Translations under genes and position numbers: made by a program
Shown: positions 10,480-21,176 of the stretch, one piece after another
Numbering within the stretch: position 1 is the first letter of the stretch
How the letters are laid out: each line of letters starts with the position of its first letter
Notes under the pieces: generated by a model
What the model saw: only the letters and a program-made list of their open reading frames with translations
Told to the model about the DNA's origin: nothing
The model's database searches: none
Assembly: GCA_948567375.1 (NCBI GenBank)
Contig: OX419756.1
Span: 76,088,333-76,152,332 of the forward strand
Origin: Lunularia cruciata
Taxonomy: Eukaryota > Streptophyta > Marchantiopsida > Lunulariales > Lunulariaceae
Reading direction: 5' to 3'
DNA: 64,000 nt

Positions 10480-13400
10480 CGCAACGTCCTCGTTGTGCAA
10501 TTGTTGCTCAAATGCTTGCACCAACACCGGTGCATGTGCCAAATTGGCAGCGGGTTCCCAGGTTGCTTCATAGAGGGGGTAACCTTTCCATTGTACTAGA
10601 TATTCCACCCGCGGATGGCGAGTACCACGCATGCGCTTTTGGAGAATCCGCTCCACTTCATATTCCTCTATGCCATCAATGACTTTTGGACAAGGTCAAA
10701 TGTCCTGTGTGGAAGTACCTTGGCCTGATCGGGGAGCATATTTGCATAATAGGGAGACATGGAACACTGGATGGATCTTCATGTGTGGTGGTAGCTCAAG
10801 GTGATAGGACATAGCGCCGATGCGACAAAGAATCGAGAAAGGCCCAATAAAACGAGGTCTGAGCTTACAAGATCCAACTAATGTGAGGTTGGTTGTGGAT
10901 AGCCACACTTGATCCCCAACATTGAACTCCATGTGCCTACGGTGTGCATCAGCATACTGCTTTTGTCGATTTTGCACAATTTGTAACCTGTGCTTGGCGC
11001 TCTCCACACCTTGTTGGATTCTAGAAACAAATGTGTTGACTGCATCAACCTTGGTAGTCACTGGACGGATCTTCATCAAGGTAGAAGGTGTGAAGGGATG
11101 CTCACCATACATGAGGAAGAACGGAGTGACCTGGGTGGAGGCATGCACTGAATTGTTGTAAGCGAATTCCACCAATGATAGTAGGGTGTCCCACCTCTCT
11201 TGCTCTTCTAAGGTAAAGCCGCGTAACATGTCTTCAATCGTGTGATTAGCCCGCTCTGTTTGGCCATTTGTTTGTGGGTGGTAAGCTGTAAACATGGCCA
11301 ACTTGGTTTTGAAGAAACCAAAGAGTGTTTGCCAAAACAAACTGGTGAATTGGGTGCCTCTATCGGTGATGAGTACTCTAGCCATGGTGAGCAAAGACTG
11401 CATCTAAGTATAGTTGAGCTAGTTGTGGAGCGGTCACCTCCTTGGTGGTAGGATGTACATGAATCATTTTGCTGAGCCGGTCCACAAAGACCACAATGGA
11501 GTCAAACCCTGAGGTGGTCTTGGGTAATTCACAGACGAGATCCATACTCACTTGTTCCCAACGTTGGGTAGGAGTGGGAAGAGGTTGAAGGAGCCCTACA
11601 TGAGCTTGATTAGAAGCTTTGTTCTGTTGACAAAGTAGGCAGCTACGCACATAGTCCATCACGTCGTTGCTCATCTTGGGCCAATAGTAATGGCGCTTGA
11701 CTGCCTCCAAGGTCTTGTCTACTCCAACATGAGCTGCAATGGCCGAATCATGACATTCCGCTAGAATAGTGGTGCGTAATTCTGGGACATTTGGGATCCA
11801 CAACCAGCCCTCCCAAAAGGTGAGTCCTTGGGTGCTGGTGACACCTTTGGACGATTGCGCTTCTACAATCTGTGGATCAGTTTTTGTAGCAGCTAGAATC
11901 TCTTGCCAGAATTCAGGGTTAATCTTAACCTTTGACGCCAAGTTATTGGCCATTGGCATACGGGTGAATGCATTTGCAAGTTGCTTCTTACCTTCCACGT
12001 AGGTGATTGTCATGTTGAAGCGTTGTCGCCACTCTGCCCAAAGAATTTGGCGACGAGATAGATCCTTCTACGTCTCGAGGTAGACTAGAGGTTTATGGTC
12101 TATCCTACTACAAATGCTTTCTCGCCCAAGTAGTGCTTCCAATGCTTGGTTGCTAGAACGATGGCCAGCTCTTCTTGTTCTGTGGTGTGGTAGTTGCGCT
12201 CTGCCAGTAGCAACTTTCGAGAGAAATATGCAATTGGATGCCATTCGTCATGCCACTCTTGTTGTAAGACTGCTCCTATTGCTACGCCTGATGCATCCGT
12301 AGCCAACTTGATTGGACGTTTTGGGTCATACCACTTCAAGATTGGTGCATGTAGCAAGGCGGCTTTCAATTCTTGAAAGGCCAACTCTTGTGCATTTCCC
12401 CATGTCCACTTCTTCCCCTTGCCAAGTAGTGCCGTTAAAGGTTGTGCAACCTTGGAGAAGTCCTTGACAAATCTATGATAGAATCCGGTCAACCCCAAGA
12501 AGCTCTTAAGTTGAGTCTGATCTTCTGGGGCACTCCATTTTTGAATGACCTCTATTTTATCTGTCAATACTTGAATGCCCTCTGCACTTACTCTATGCCC
12601 TAAGTAGTCTACTTCAGACTTGCCAAACTCACACTTTGAGATTTTGGCGTACAATTGATTCTGTCTTAGAATCTGGAGGACCTCTTGTAGATGTTGTTTG
12701 TGTTCTGTCATCGTGCTACTATATACTAAGATATCATCCAAGAAGACGATAATAGACTTATCCAAGTATGGACAAAATATGTCATTCATTAGGCTCATGA
12801 AAGTGGCAGGCGCATTGGTGAGGCCAAAAGGCATCACAAGATACTCAAAGTGGTCATACTTGGTTCAAAAGGCAGTTTTGTACACATCCTCCTCAGCAAT
12901 TTGGATTTGATTGTAACCGCTCCGCAAGTCCACTTTGGTGAAGTATCTTGCTCCATGGAGTTGATCAAACATGTCATCCATGCGAGGTAAGGGGCATTTG
13001 TTCTTCACTGTTTGCTGATTGAGACCCTGATAGTCAATGCACATGCGCATTGTACCATCCTTCTTCTTCACAAACAAGACAAGAGCCCCATATGGTGATA
13101 CACTAGGTTGGATGAACCCTTTCTATAGCATCTCCTCAATTTGAGTCTTACACTCCTCCAACTCATGAGGTGATAGGTGATATGGGGCCTTACAAGGAGG
13201 TGTCTTCCCCGGGAGTGTCTCTATTTTGTGATCTACTTGCCTTTTAGGTGGTAATCTTGAGGGTAGATCATCAGGAAAGACATCTTGAAACTCATCCACC
13301 ACATCCTTCAATTTCTCAGGAATTTGTCCAGCAAGTTGTGCACTCTGGACTTCTCTTATTAGACCCAGAAAGCATCTATCCGTCTTACAGACAGTTGTCG

Positions 13401-13797
13401 TCCCTACGACATATAGAGGCAGTTTCTGCCTATGTGATTTTTCTTTAACCCCAATGATTGACCATTGGTGGGTTCTCACTACTTTCTTCCTCCAATCCAC
13501 CATTGGGTTGTACTGCTCCATCCATGGCATGCCTAAAATTGCATCATAACGGGCTAACTGTATCACTCGCCACTCAATTGCTTCCTGATATTCTCCTACA
13601 GAGAGGGTTACCCGTCTAGGTAATGATTCAATCCTCTTTGTTTGCCCATTTGGTAACTCTACTTCTTCACTTCCATCTCTCTCTAGATCCATTCCCAAGC
13701 TTATTGCAACAAAGCGAGACAAGAAATTCTTTGTTGCTCCCGGATCTATTAATACTCTCACTTGATTACCTTCTAGGATTCCATTCACGACAATCAA
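10474..13797 (-). pseudogene. pol: Pol of chromovirus G: protease to chromodomain
   Basis: On the minus strand, in order: protease (VRVLIDPGATKNFLS, about 13730-13770); RT palm ([19 protein letters not shown] near 12900-12960; [14 protein letters not shown] near 12800-12837; [13 protein letters not shown] near 12715-12755); RNase H ([18 protein letters not shown], near 12260-12310); integrase zinc region (HVGVDKTLEAVKRHYYWP) and core (VFVDRLSKMIHVHP; TAYHPQTNGQTERANHTIED near 11230-11290); the GPF module; and a chromodomain (VEYLVQWKGYPLYEATWEP, about 10550-10605) as the last domain. Domain set and order are complete, but several breaks make it a fossil. Confidence 0.92.
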
Positions 13798-13849
13798 TTG
13801 TGAGGTTGCCTTTCGGGATCTTTGTGCATTATTCTTCTACCTTCCCTCG

Positions 13850-14920
13850 CTTCTCTGCTTCCTTGTTGAGCCAGTAAGGCCACAAGGTACATTTACTGGC
13901 GATCTTCGTTTTCCAAAGTGGTTTCCACCTCCTCTTCTTCAATATGCCTCTCCATGTTGTTCAACGATCGCCTGTACGAAGGCCGAGGGCCTCTAGGGAA
14001 ACGAGTGTGACAATTGGTAGATATGTGCCCAATATGGCCACAATTGTAACAATGGCGTTGTTCTCCTCGAGTCCCTTCTCCTTGTGGGACTCCATCTCTT
14101 TGTTCTTCTACTCGTCCTCGCTCTCCTTGAAGCGGCCGTGCTCCTCGATCCCGGAATCAAAGGTTGCCCAATTCCATTGGTACTGGTCCACCCATGTGTG
14201 GCATTTCTGCCCAATAATGTTGAGGTGGAACTACTCCTTCACCTCCACCTAATGCTCCGACTATTCTCTGCGCACAAGCAATAGCTTCAAATACCGTGCG
14301 AGGGTTTTGCACCATGACTTCTTGGCAAATCCGCTCTTTCAACCCTCGTTTGAAATTGTCAAGAGCCTCTGCTGGACTCATGTCGGTAATTGCAACTTGT
14401 AGATCCAGAAATGCCTCCACATACTCTTGTACGCTATTCTTTTGTCTCAATCCCCATAGTCGGATTCGAGCCATCTACACAGAATCCACCGATTGAAAAT
14501 TCTTGAGCAGTCCTTCTTGCATTGCTGTCCATGTGACCTCCCTTCTCTCTGCTAGCATGGATCGTTCCCAAGCATCATACCATGTGAGGGCTTTATCGGT
14601 CAAGTATCCACATGCAAACACGCCTGCAGCACACACCTGCAGTCTGTGATCTCTGTTGAGAACAATCAAAAATATCAATTCATTCTCGAGATCCAATTCT
14701 CCACATCTCCCATCGTACGCTTCCCCTTGTAAGGCTTGATGTTGCAGGTCTTCTTCATCCGGAGTAGCAATGTGGCTTCATCATTGATAGGGTTCATAGG
14801 CACGGGTGCCTCTCCAAGTACTTCAGTCGTAGGTATTGGGTTTTGAGACGGCTCTTCTTCTTGCATGGCTTGATCGTTCCTGAGGATCTGCACTTGACTT
14901 TGCAATGTCTCCATGGTCAT
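13850..14920 (-). pseudogene. gag: Gag of chromovirus G
   Basis: Minus-strand fragments read as a gag capsid: TLLLRMKKTCNIKPYKG and MGDVENWISRMN near 14700-14790, then ALTWYDAWERSM near 14560-14600, then the YVEAFLDLQ and DNFKRGLKERI blocks near 14330-14430. The strand then becomes Arg/Ser/Thr-rich. A Cys/His-rich stretch around 14000-14060 is consistent with a zinc knuckle. It contains several breaks. Confidence 0.8.
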
Positions 14921-15572
14921 CTTAATCTCTCAAAATTCATTCAACATCCCTTGCATTCCTTGCACCAGCTCTTGCAACTACGGATCCATGGTTCCTACAA
15001 CACCCAATTGCTAACGTCTACTTCAATACAGAGTCAATATAATCACTCTGGAAGGCGCACGAACTATTGGAACTACCATTGGGACCTCAGAAGCTATCAC
15101 TTGTTGATAATACTCCTCACCAAAATTCCTAACCACAAAATCTCTAAACATACATCACTACATAACGGATTTCTACTTGAGTGTTGAAAGGGAGAGGATT
15201 TGGGACATTCATATCCATAGTGCCATAATAGAATGTAGATTGTCAAATCCCACTCTTTGTCATATATCACTATAGGTAGAATCACCGGGGTTTGGTGAGT
15301 TCATCACTCTGTCCATGAATTCAGCACCAAAGTGATAAACTAGCGATACTCTCATCTGCTCACGCTGGAGGTACATAACCTTGATGTGGAATGGGTTTGA
15401 GAATGAAAAGCTAGGTGCAGGAAATTGTCCCCCCGGCACATCCATCCCATCCGCTCTCTAAAGTCCTTCCTAAGTCTAGCGATTACTCTATGTTCTCCAC
15501 CTCAAATTACTCAATTTCAGTAGTTCGTGCTATTCCAAGAGGGGTGATCCACTCTCTTGGACTAGAACACTT

Positions 15573-15584
15573 GCTCTGATACCA
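15573..15584 (-). other. Primer binding site of element G
   Basis: On the minus strand TGGTATCAGAGC lies one base inside the 5' LTR (plus-strand GCTCTGATACCA). It is of the same initiator-Met type as in A. Confidence 0.93.
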
Positions 15585-15585
15585 T

Positions 15586-16322
15586 TGTAATACTCCGAGG
15601 ACAAGAGAAGAGAGAAAGCATAGATTGCACACTCCAACATTCGATGCCCCAAGGGAGCACCTTCTCTTTATTATAGACAAAGAGGATCTCCTCCAAGGAA
15701 GCTCCACCATAGGATTAGGGACACAGATAGGTGACATGTCAGCAAGCTCCACCCTTGGATTACTTACTTGGATGGGTGACCTGTCTGGTCTAGGTCCTAT
15801 CTGGTTGGTCAAACGAGCTTTGACCGGAGGGAATCTTTTAGGGAATCTTCCTGTAAGAATGTCAAAATCACATGAGTAAGGTACCATTGGAAAGCTCTCA
15901 ACGAGACAAACCAGGGGGAGGGAAGGCCAGCCTTTCCTCTGCTGGGGGGGGAGAACTTGCACATTTTCTAGGCCTAATTCATCCGTTTAGGCCTCCGAAA
16001 TTGCCTTAAAGATTTCAGGCATATTTTGGTTCCTACTCTATTAGTAGAAGTCCCCTTTTGGTGATATTTCTTTTTGATCCGTTTAGTCCATCATGTGTAA
16101 CATCCTTCCAGATGTTACTAAACCAATTCTCACCTTTAAATCATATGTCTAGCTATTGGTTCTAAGGTTCTCAAGTCTATTTCGGTTTCTGCCCTATTAG
16201 TAGAAGTACTCTTTTGGTGATACTTCTATCTGATCTATTTTGACCATCATGTATAACATCATTCTAGATGTTACCAAACCAAATTTCACATCTAGATCAT
16301 ATGGCTAACCCTTGGTATTACA
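15586..16322 (-). repeat. 5' LTR of element G
   Basis: It is 737 bp, minus orientation, and matches 9721-10460 with about 20 differences. It is followed by the target duplication GGTAG, and then the E coding sequence resumes. Confidence 0.93.
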
Positions 16323-17561
16323 GGTAGTGTATCCCGCCAACTCCTCCAAAGTGACTATCTTTGAAATCTTCAAAAATTTTCCTTTGGTCAAGACATCATC
16401 TTGACAGTCATTGGGGTTGATGACTCTTTCCACATGGCTTACTATGCTTAATCCAAGTCGTGCTGCAATCAAACCTCCTTCCTCCAAGTTATGTTCACCC
16501 AAGGCAATGTCGTATGGGTCTTTGTCCTTGACCTCTACCTTGTAGCATTCCAAGTAATTGACATGGACTTTTTCTTCAAAGTCTTTTGAAAATGAAGATG
16601 ATGAATCTTTGGATTCATCTTTGTCTTTCGATGAAGTTGTTTCCCCAAGGTGAGAAACCTTTGTCCAACTCATGGTCACCAGCTTCTGGTCTGTGGACAA
16701 AATGTCCTTAAACCACAACTTTTGCTAGTGCGAATCCACAATAATCTGGGCACTGTACAACCAAGGCCTTCCAATCAAGAGTAGGTAACCAGTTTTGGTT
16801 ACTGGTTGCAACACATGTAGTTTAACTTGAATGGCACCCCTCCAATGATCATGGTAATATTTAATAGCATGCCCAAAGGCCATCTCCTAGTTTGATCCGC
16901 AAATTTCAGAATTTGGGGTGTTGGTTCAAATGTCATATACCCCAATCAATGTGCAGTGTCTTCTGTCATGACATTCACACTTGACCCCAAATCAATGGGT
17001 ATGGATGTGATCATGCAGCCTATGATCTCCACATCCACGTTGGGAGATCCCAAATCTTCTTGTTCAATATGATAAATTTTGGGCAAGTCTTTCTTGGTTA
17101 TCACCCTTACTTTCTTGAGGGTTGAACTCAGCTGTTTCTTGTTCAGCTTGTTGTCCTCCCACAATTGCTTAAATAAGAAGTTTGCACTTGTAGATGCCAA
17201 ATCAGCGGCAATATCATACCATAGGACTCCTCCCAACTTCACCTTCCTCACCTTCGTCTTTGGTTCCAAAGTCTATCCTTGTTCAAATTGGACTTTGGGG
17301 TGCTTCAAGATGGTGATTGGAGCACTGATGGCCTTGACCCAATGTTCTTTGGGTTGACCAACTTTGGCTTGGATGAGGTCCTTCACTTTGGACCAAATAT
17401 CCGCAGGAAAAATGGGAGGCTTCGTCTTCATGTCCTCCTCCAAACTTATCTCCCGCATTCAGAGCATTGCTTCCTTGATTTCTTTCTGCAAAGCTTTAAC
17501 TTTAGCTTTGGCTAGAATCTTTTCCTCCTTGGCAGAAAGGATAACTCTCAGGCGCAACCTC
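16323..17561 (-). pseudogene. Element E: end of gag, protease region, start of RT domain
   Basis: On the minus strand this is colinear with about 59450-60700 of element C. It contains a basic, Lys-rich segment (VKDLIQAKVGQPKEHWVKAI near 17320-17390), then a protease-like region (DVEIIGCMITSIPIDLGSSV near 16975-17040), then the acidic linker before RT (VNYLECYKVEVKDKDPYDIA near 16500-16570). About 0.5 kb of gag present in C is missing where H joins at 17562. It is decayed. Confidence 0.82.
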
Positions 17562-19497
17562 TATGGTACCCACATTTTTCATTTTGGACAAGTTTTAAAG
17601 AAGAAGTGCCTTGCTGAAACCAAATGGAGAAGAAATGAGGGGAAACTTGTGTTTTGATCAAGCCTGAGGAAGTTGACTTTGAATTGGAAGAAGAAGAGAC
17701 TCAGATTTGATCGGACCCAAATAAGCTTTTTTTATGTCAGAGGAGGAAAAAAATCGGGCAAGGAGGGTTTCTTTGCATCAAAATAGAGGTTACAAGTCAA
17801 GATTATTGTGGGGGCCATATCTCAATGATGAAAAGTGCAAATCATATGTGCTATATTTTGTTGGAAGCATCTCGTTCAGGGCTTTCCATTGCCACCAAAA
17901 TTGCAGAGTATGAAAGTCTGCAAAAGAAGTGACAAGCATTTGAAATTTTGGGAGTAAATTTACAAAGTAGTTGAAGAACTTCGGGTTGAGGAGGTTCTTT
18001 GTAGTAAGCACTTTGAGGTGATGAAGGATGATCTAGTAAAGAGTAGCAATGAGGCAAGGAGATGACCACGTTGGTTGTAGTTTTGAAGGAGGAAATTGCA
18101 CATGCCCGAGTCAAGTTAATCCATTGGAAGGAAATTACAACGGTGATGGAGCAGGAGTTGGAGAGTCTCAAGAAGAGGGAAGCGGAGAAAAATCAAGCCT
18201 GGCAGCGAGAGTTAGTGGAGCACAGTAGAGAAGAAGATTGGTTGCGAGTATTGGTGTGAGTAGCAGAAGAGGAAATCTATATGAATTGGAGGGAGAAGGA
18301 GGCATTGAAGGCCAAATTTGAAGACGAGCTCCAGATGTATCATAGTGAATTGGAGGAAGAAAGGAAGAAGGAGAAGCTTGCGGTAGGAGGAGAAGCTGAT
18401 GTAGAAGAAGGAGTAGTCAATGAAATCAAGGCAATGCTGAGCACAGAAGTTGAAGGTAAACTCAAGGAGGCAAGATTGCAAGAGCTGAAGTTATTGGTGT
18501 AGGAGACGTGCAAGAGAAAGTTGAAGGATATGGAGTTGAATAATTTATTGATTTGTCTACGAGAACGTGTAGATAGGAAGATGTTAGAGGTAGGAGATAA
18601 TGTGTGTCTCAGACTAGCTCTTGTTAGAACGGAGTTAGATAAACTTCATAGTGAAGTACAAGAAGTACAAAGACCCGAAGTTGTAGAAGTAAGAGTATAG
18701 GTGTCTTTGGAGTTGTTCTTTGAAACTTTAGAGAAGAGTGGGTTAGGAGATACGGAGTTAGAAAGATTACATGAGACCTCAATTGTAGTTTGTAGTGAAG
18801 AGATTGTAGAAATAGAAGAGTTAGGAGTAGGATTAGATAGACCCAAGGATGGTGAAATTATCAAGGGATCATCGGGTTTGGGAGCCAATGTCGAGGTAGA
18901 CATTGGATAGGAGTAGGAATAGTTTTAAGATTTGAAGAGGTAGATATGAAGAGTTGCATTGTCATTTTGGATCTACAGGTAAGAAAAGTTGTTATAGAAT
19001 GGTATAGTTGTTAGTAACTATTGATTGCTTTACTATTTAAAGGAGGCATTTGCAGTAAAATGTTGTTCAGTATTCACATTTTTGAAGATAGATAAAGCAA
19101 AGTGTTGATCTCAATGCGCATCACTTGAGCTTAATTCTGAGTATCAATTTTGTGTGTGGGTTTGTGGTGTGTGCAGAAATTCAAAGTGCAGGTCAGTGAA
19201 CTTGTTGGATATTGGATTCTACAGCCTTGATCTTCATTTTGTGTGTTTGATCTTAAGTGAAGTGCAATCGGAGCAATGCCTTGACAGATTTGAGAGGAAT
19301 TGTAGTGTTGGTAGTATTTTGCATTTGTGAGTTTAGTGTTGAGTTGATGTGAAGCAATTTTGATCAAAGAAGTTGTGCATTCAGTGGAAGGGTAGAACAC
19401 AATTCTGAGGTGAAAGTTGTTTTGTAGTGAAGTGCCGTCTTTGGGAGAATTTGAATCATCAAAATCAAGATTTTTTTGGACAAAATTTGTTATGTTG
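17562..19497 (+). repeat. H: plus-strand LTR piece of the short-LTR subfamily, inside the gag of E
   Basis: It begins TATGGTACCCACATTTTTC, like the start of LTR K (41501, minus), and runs through the coiled-coil part of the LTR coding region (about 18060-18910), a TTTACTATTTAAAGG promoter-like box (about 19030), and much of the 3' part of the LTR. It stops about 230 bases short of the usual LTR end. It lacks the N-terminal half of the coding region found in the giant LTRs. No clear target duplication is seen, and about 0.5 kb of gag is missing at the junction. Confidence 0.8.
18062..18910 (+). pseudogene. Coiled-coil part of the LTR coding region in H
   Basis: This plus-strand stretch encodes a Glu/Lys/Leu-rich protein with heptad character (VMEQELESLKKREAEK, then KAKFEDELQMYHSELEEER). 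It is followed by the conserved tail block LETLEKSGLGD also seen in the giant LTRs at 45481-45560 and 53860-53960. It matches the second half of the long LTR coding region. It is a fossil with a few breaks. I recognise no known family. Confidence 0.7.
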
Positions 19498-21151
19498 TGA
19501 TGATGGGTGTGTTGGTACACAACCTCATCTTCCTCACTATGGTCCCACCCTAGAACCCAGTCAATTTGTTGCACTGGAAATGTAGTGCAAGTCAAACACT
19601 TGGTATTAGCATGGCCAAATTTACCACACATAGTGCACCATACATCATGTCTACTAAATGACGGAGGCTTTCTTCGGTCCTTAGCGCCAATCATCTGGAT
19701 CTTAAAATCCACAAAATCCTTGATAAGAGTCTCTAGCTTTTGATCTGCCTTATGTCCATTCTTTGTTGGAGGTGTTATTGGTTTCTTACCTCCGCATCTT
19801 TGTATTCTTCTTGGCTTTGAATCTTCTTTGGATTCCAAAGAAGAACTGGAAGACGTGGAGGATTCCTTTGAAGAAGAGGATATGTTGCAAGAAGCTCTCC
19901 TTCTAGGCTTCTTGCCTTTCTTCTCCCAATTTCTTTGGTTGCTGGACGAGTGAGAGTGGGCCGCCTCATAACGGGCAACATGCTTGAGTACTTTGTCTAA
20001 GGAAGTTACGTTCCTCTCCCTAGCAAAGATACAAATCTTTGGTGAGAGTCCACCAAGGAACCAGGTAATCGCTTGGACATTGGATAACCCACCACACCGG
20101 ATTGCTTTGGAATTTGGTTTAATAGAGCCATGAACCACTTAGAGAAGTCTCTCAACTTTTCCTTCTTCCCTCGGTCCAAATCATTGAGTGCTACAAAGAC
20201 ACTCGTATCATAGTCAACTTCTTAGAATCGTTCCAAGAAGCCATTTTGCAAGTCTGCCCAGCCGGTTGGTGTGAACTCCTTTTGTGTTACATGGGTGTAC
20301 CAGCTCCAAGCTTTCTTTTGGAGCAGACTAGGAAAAATTTGCAGACAATCCGTAGAGTCATGTTCCTTATTGGCAAAGGAAATGAATTTGAATTCTTTGA
20401 TAAATTTGTCATGATCTTTTTCCTTTTTTGTCCCCTTGTACTTTTGAAAGGCATGTTGGGTGATAGGCAACAAAGTCATCATTTGACTTGTTGGGATCGG
20501 CTGTAGTAAAGTTTAATTTGATGGGCCCAAGGAGCTGGCTGGTATCATCGTTGTGTTGACAACCCATGGGTCCCAATTAGTCAAGTTCAAATTGGGGTCT
20601 TTGTTGACAATTACTTCCTCTCTGATTGTGTCAACTTCAACTTGAGTAGAAAAAAAAGGCTCACCACCCTCAAAGTGTTCTTTGAAATTCCTTTGAGACA
20701 ATCAAGGAATCATGTGTAGAAGATGTAGACACCTCTTCTTCCATTAATGCTTGTACTATCTTTTCCCAAACAAATTTCTTGATAAATTTGACTTCCTTTA
20801 CAACTTTAGGGGAAGTCGGTGTAGTGAGTTGTAATGAATATGTCTGCCTACTTGAGTCTTTCTTCTTCTTGGCAAAAGGAGATGAAAAATTGCCTTGCCA
20901 ACCGCCTTCGGGTTTCTTTTGTTTGAGTTCTTGCAAGGCTTCTTGAATTTCGTGAAGAAGTTGAAAGTCCAACACCTCTCATTTGGTTTCATCAAAAGTG
21001 GATTGGATCTTCAGGCATTCTTCTTCTTCATGATGCAATGTTTCTCTTTGAACTCTCTCTCTTCCTGTTGTTCTCTCAGTGCAAACATTCATATTGCTTG
21101 GATACCCAATTTTGAAATTGGCTTTGTATTCTTCCACTTTTGAGATTTTTA
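19498..21151 (-). pseudogene. gag: Gag of element E, N-terminal part
   Basis: On the minus strand it starts just after the primer site and is colinear with 61210-62830 of element C. Features are a charged N-terminus, a gag capsid region (QAITWFLGGLSPKICIFARE near 20030-20090), a Ser/Lys/Arg-rich linker, and a zinc knuckle (VWCTMCGKFGHANTKC, near 19595-19645). It is truncated at 19498 by H. It is heavily broken. Confidence 0.82.
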
Positions 21152-21169
21152 TCCCTAGCAATAGTGCCA
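21152..21169 (-). other. Primer binding site of element E, tRNA-Asp-like
   Basis: On the minus strand TGGCACTATTGCTAGGGA lies 7 bases from the LTR end. It resembles the TGGCGCCGTTGCCGGGGA site (tRNA-Asp) typical of Athila/Tat elements, with several mismatches. Element C has a closer match at 62848-62864. Confidence 0.75.
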
Positions 21170-21176
21170 AAAATCA

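Larger units (their letters stand above)
9721..16322 (-). mobile_element. Element G: Ty3/gypsy chromovirus in the pol of E
   Basis: LTRs at 9721-10460 and 15586-16322 flank minus-strand gag and pol. The target duplication GGTAG lies at 9716-9720 and 16323-16327, and the E pol reading resumes on both sides as in element C (about 59459). Primer site, purine tract and chromodomain are present. The LTRs differ at about 20 of 740 positions (roughly 2.5-3%), so it is older than A. Pol and gag have perhaps six to ten breaks in all. A solo LTR of the same family lies at 26936-27680. Confidence 0.95.

Noticed and set aside
17562-19497. H as a complete solo LTR
   Set aside because: Its far end lacks the usual ...GTTGTCACA terminus, no target duplication is seen, and host gag sequence is missing at the junction.
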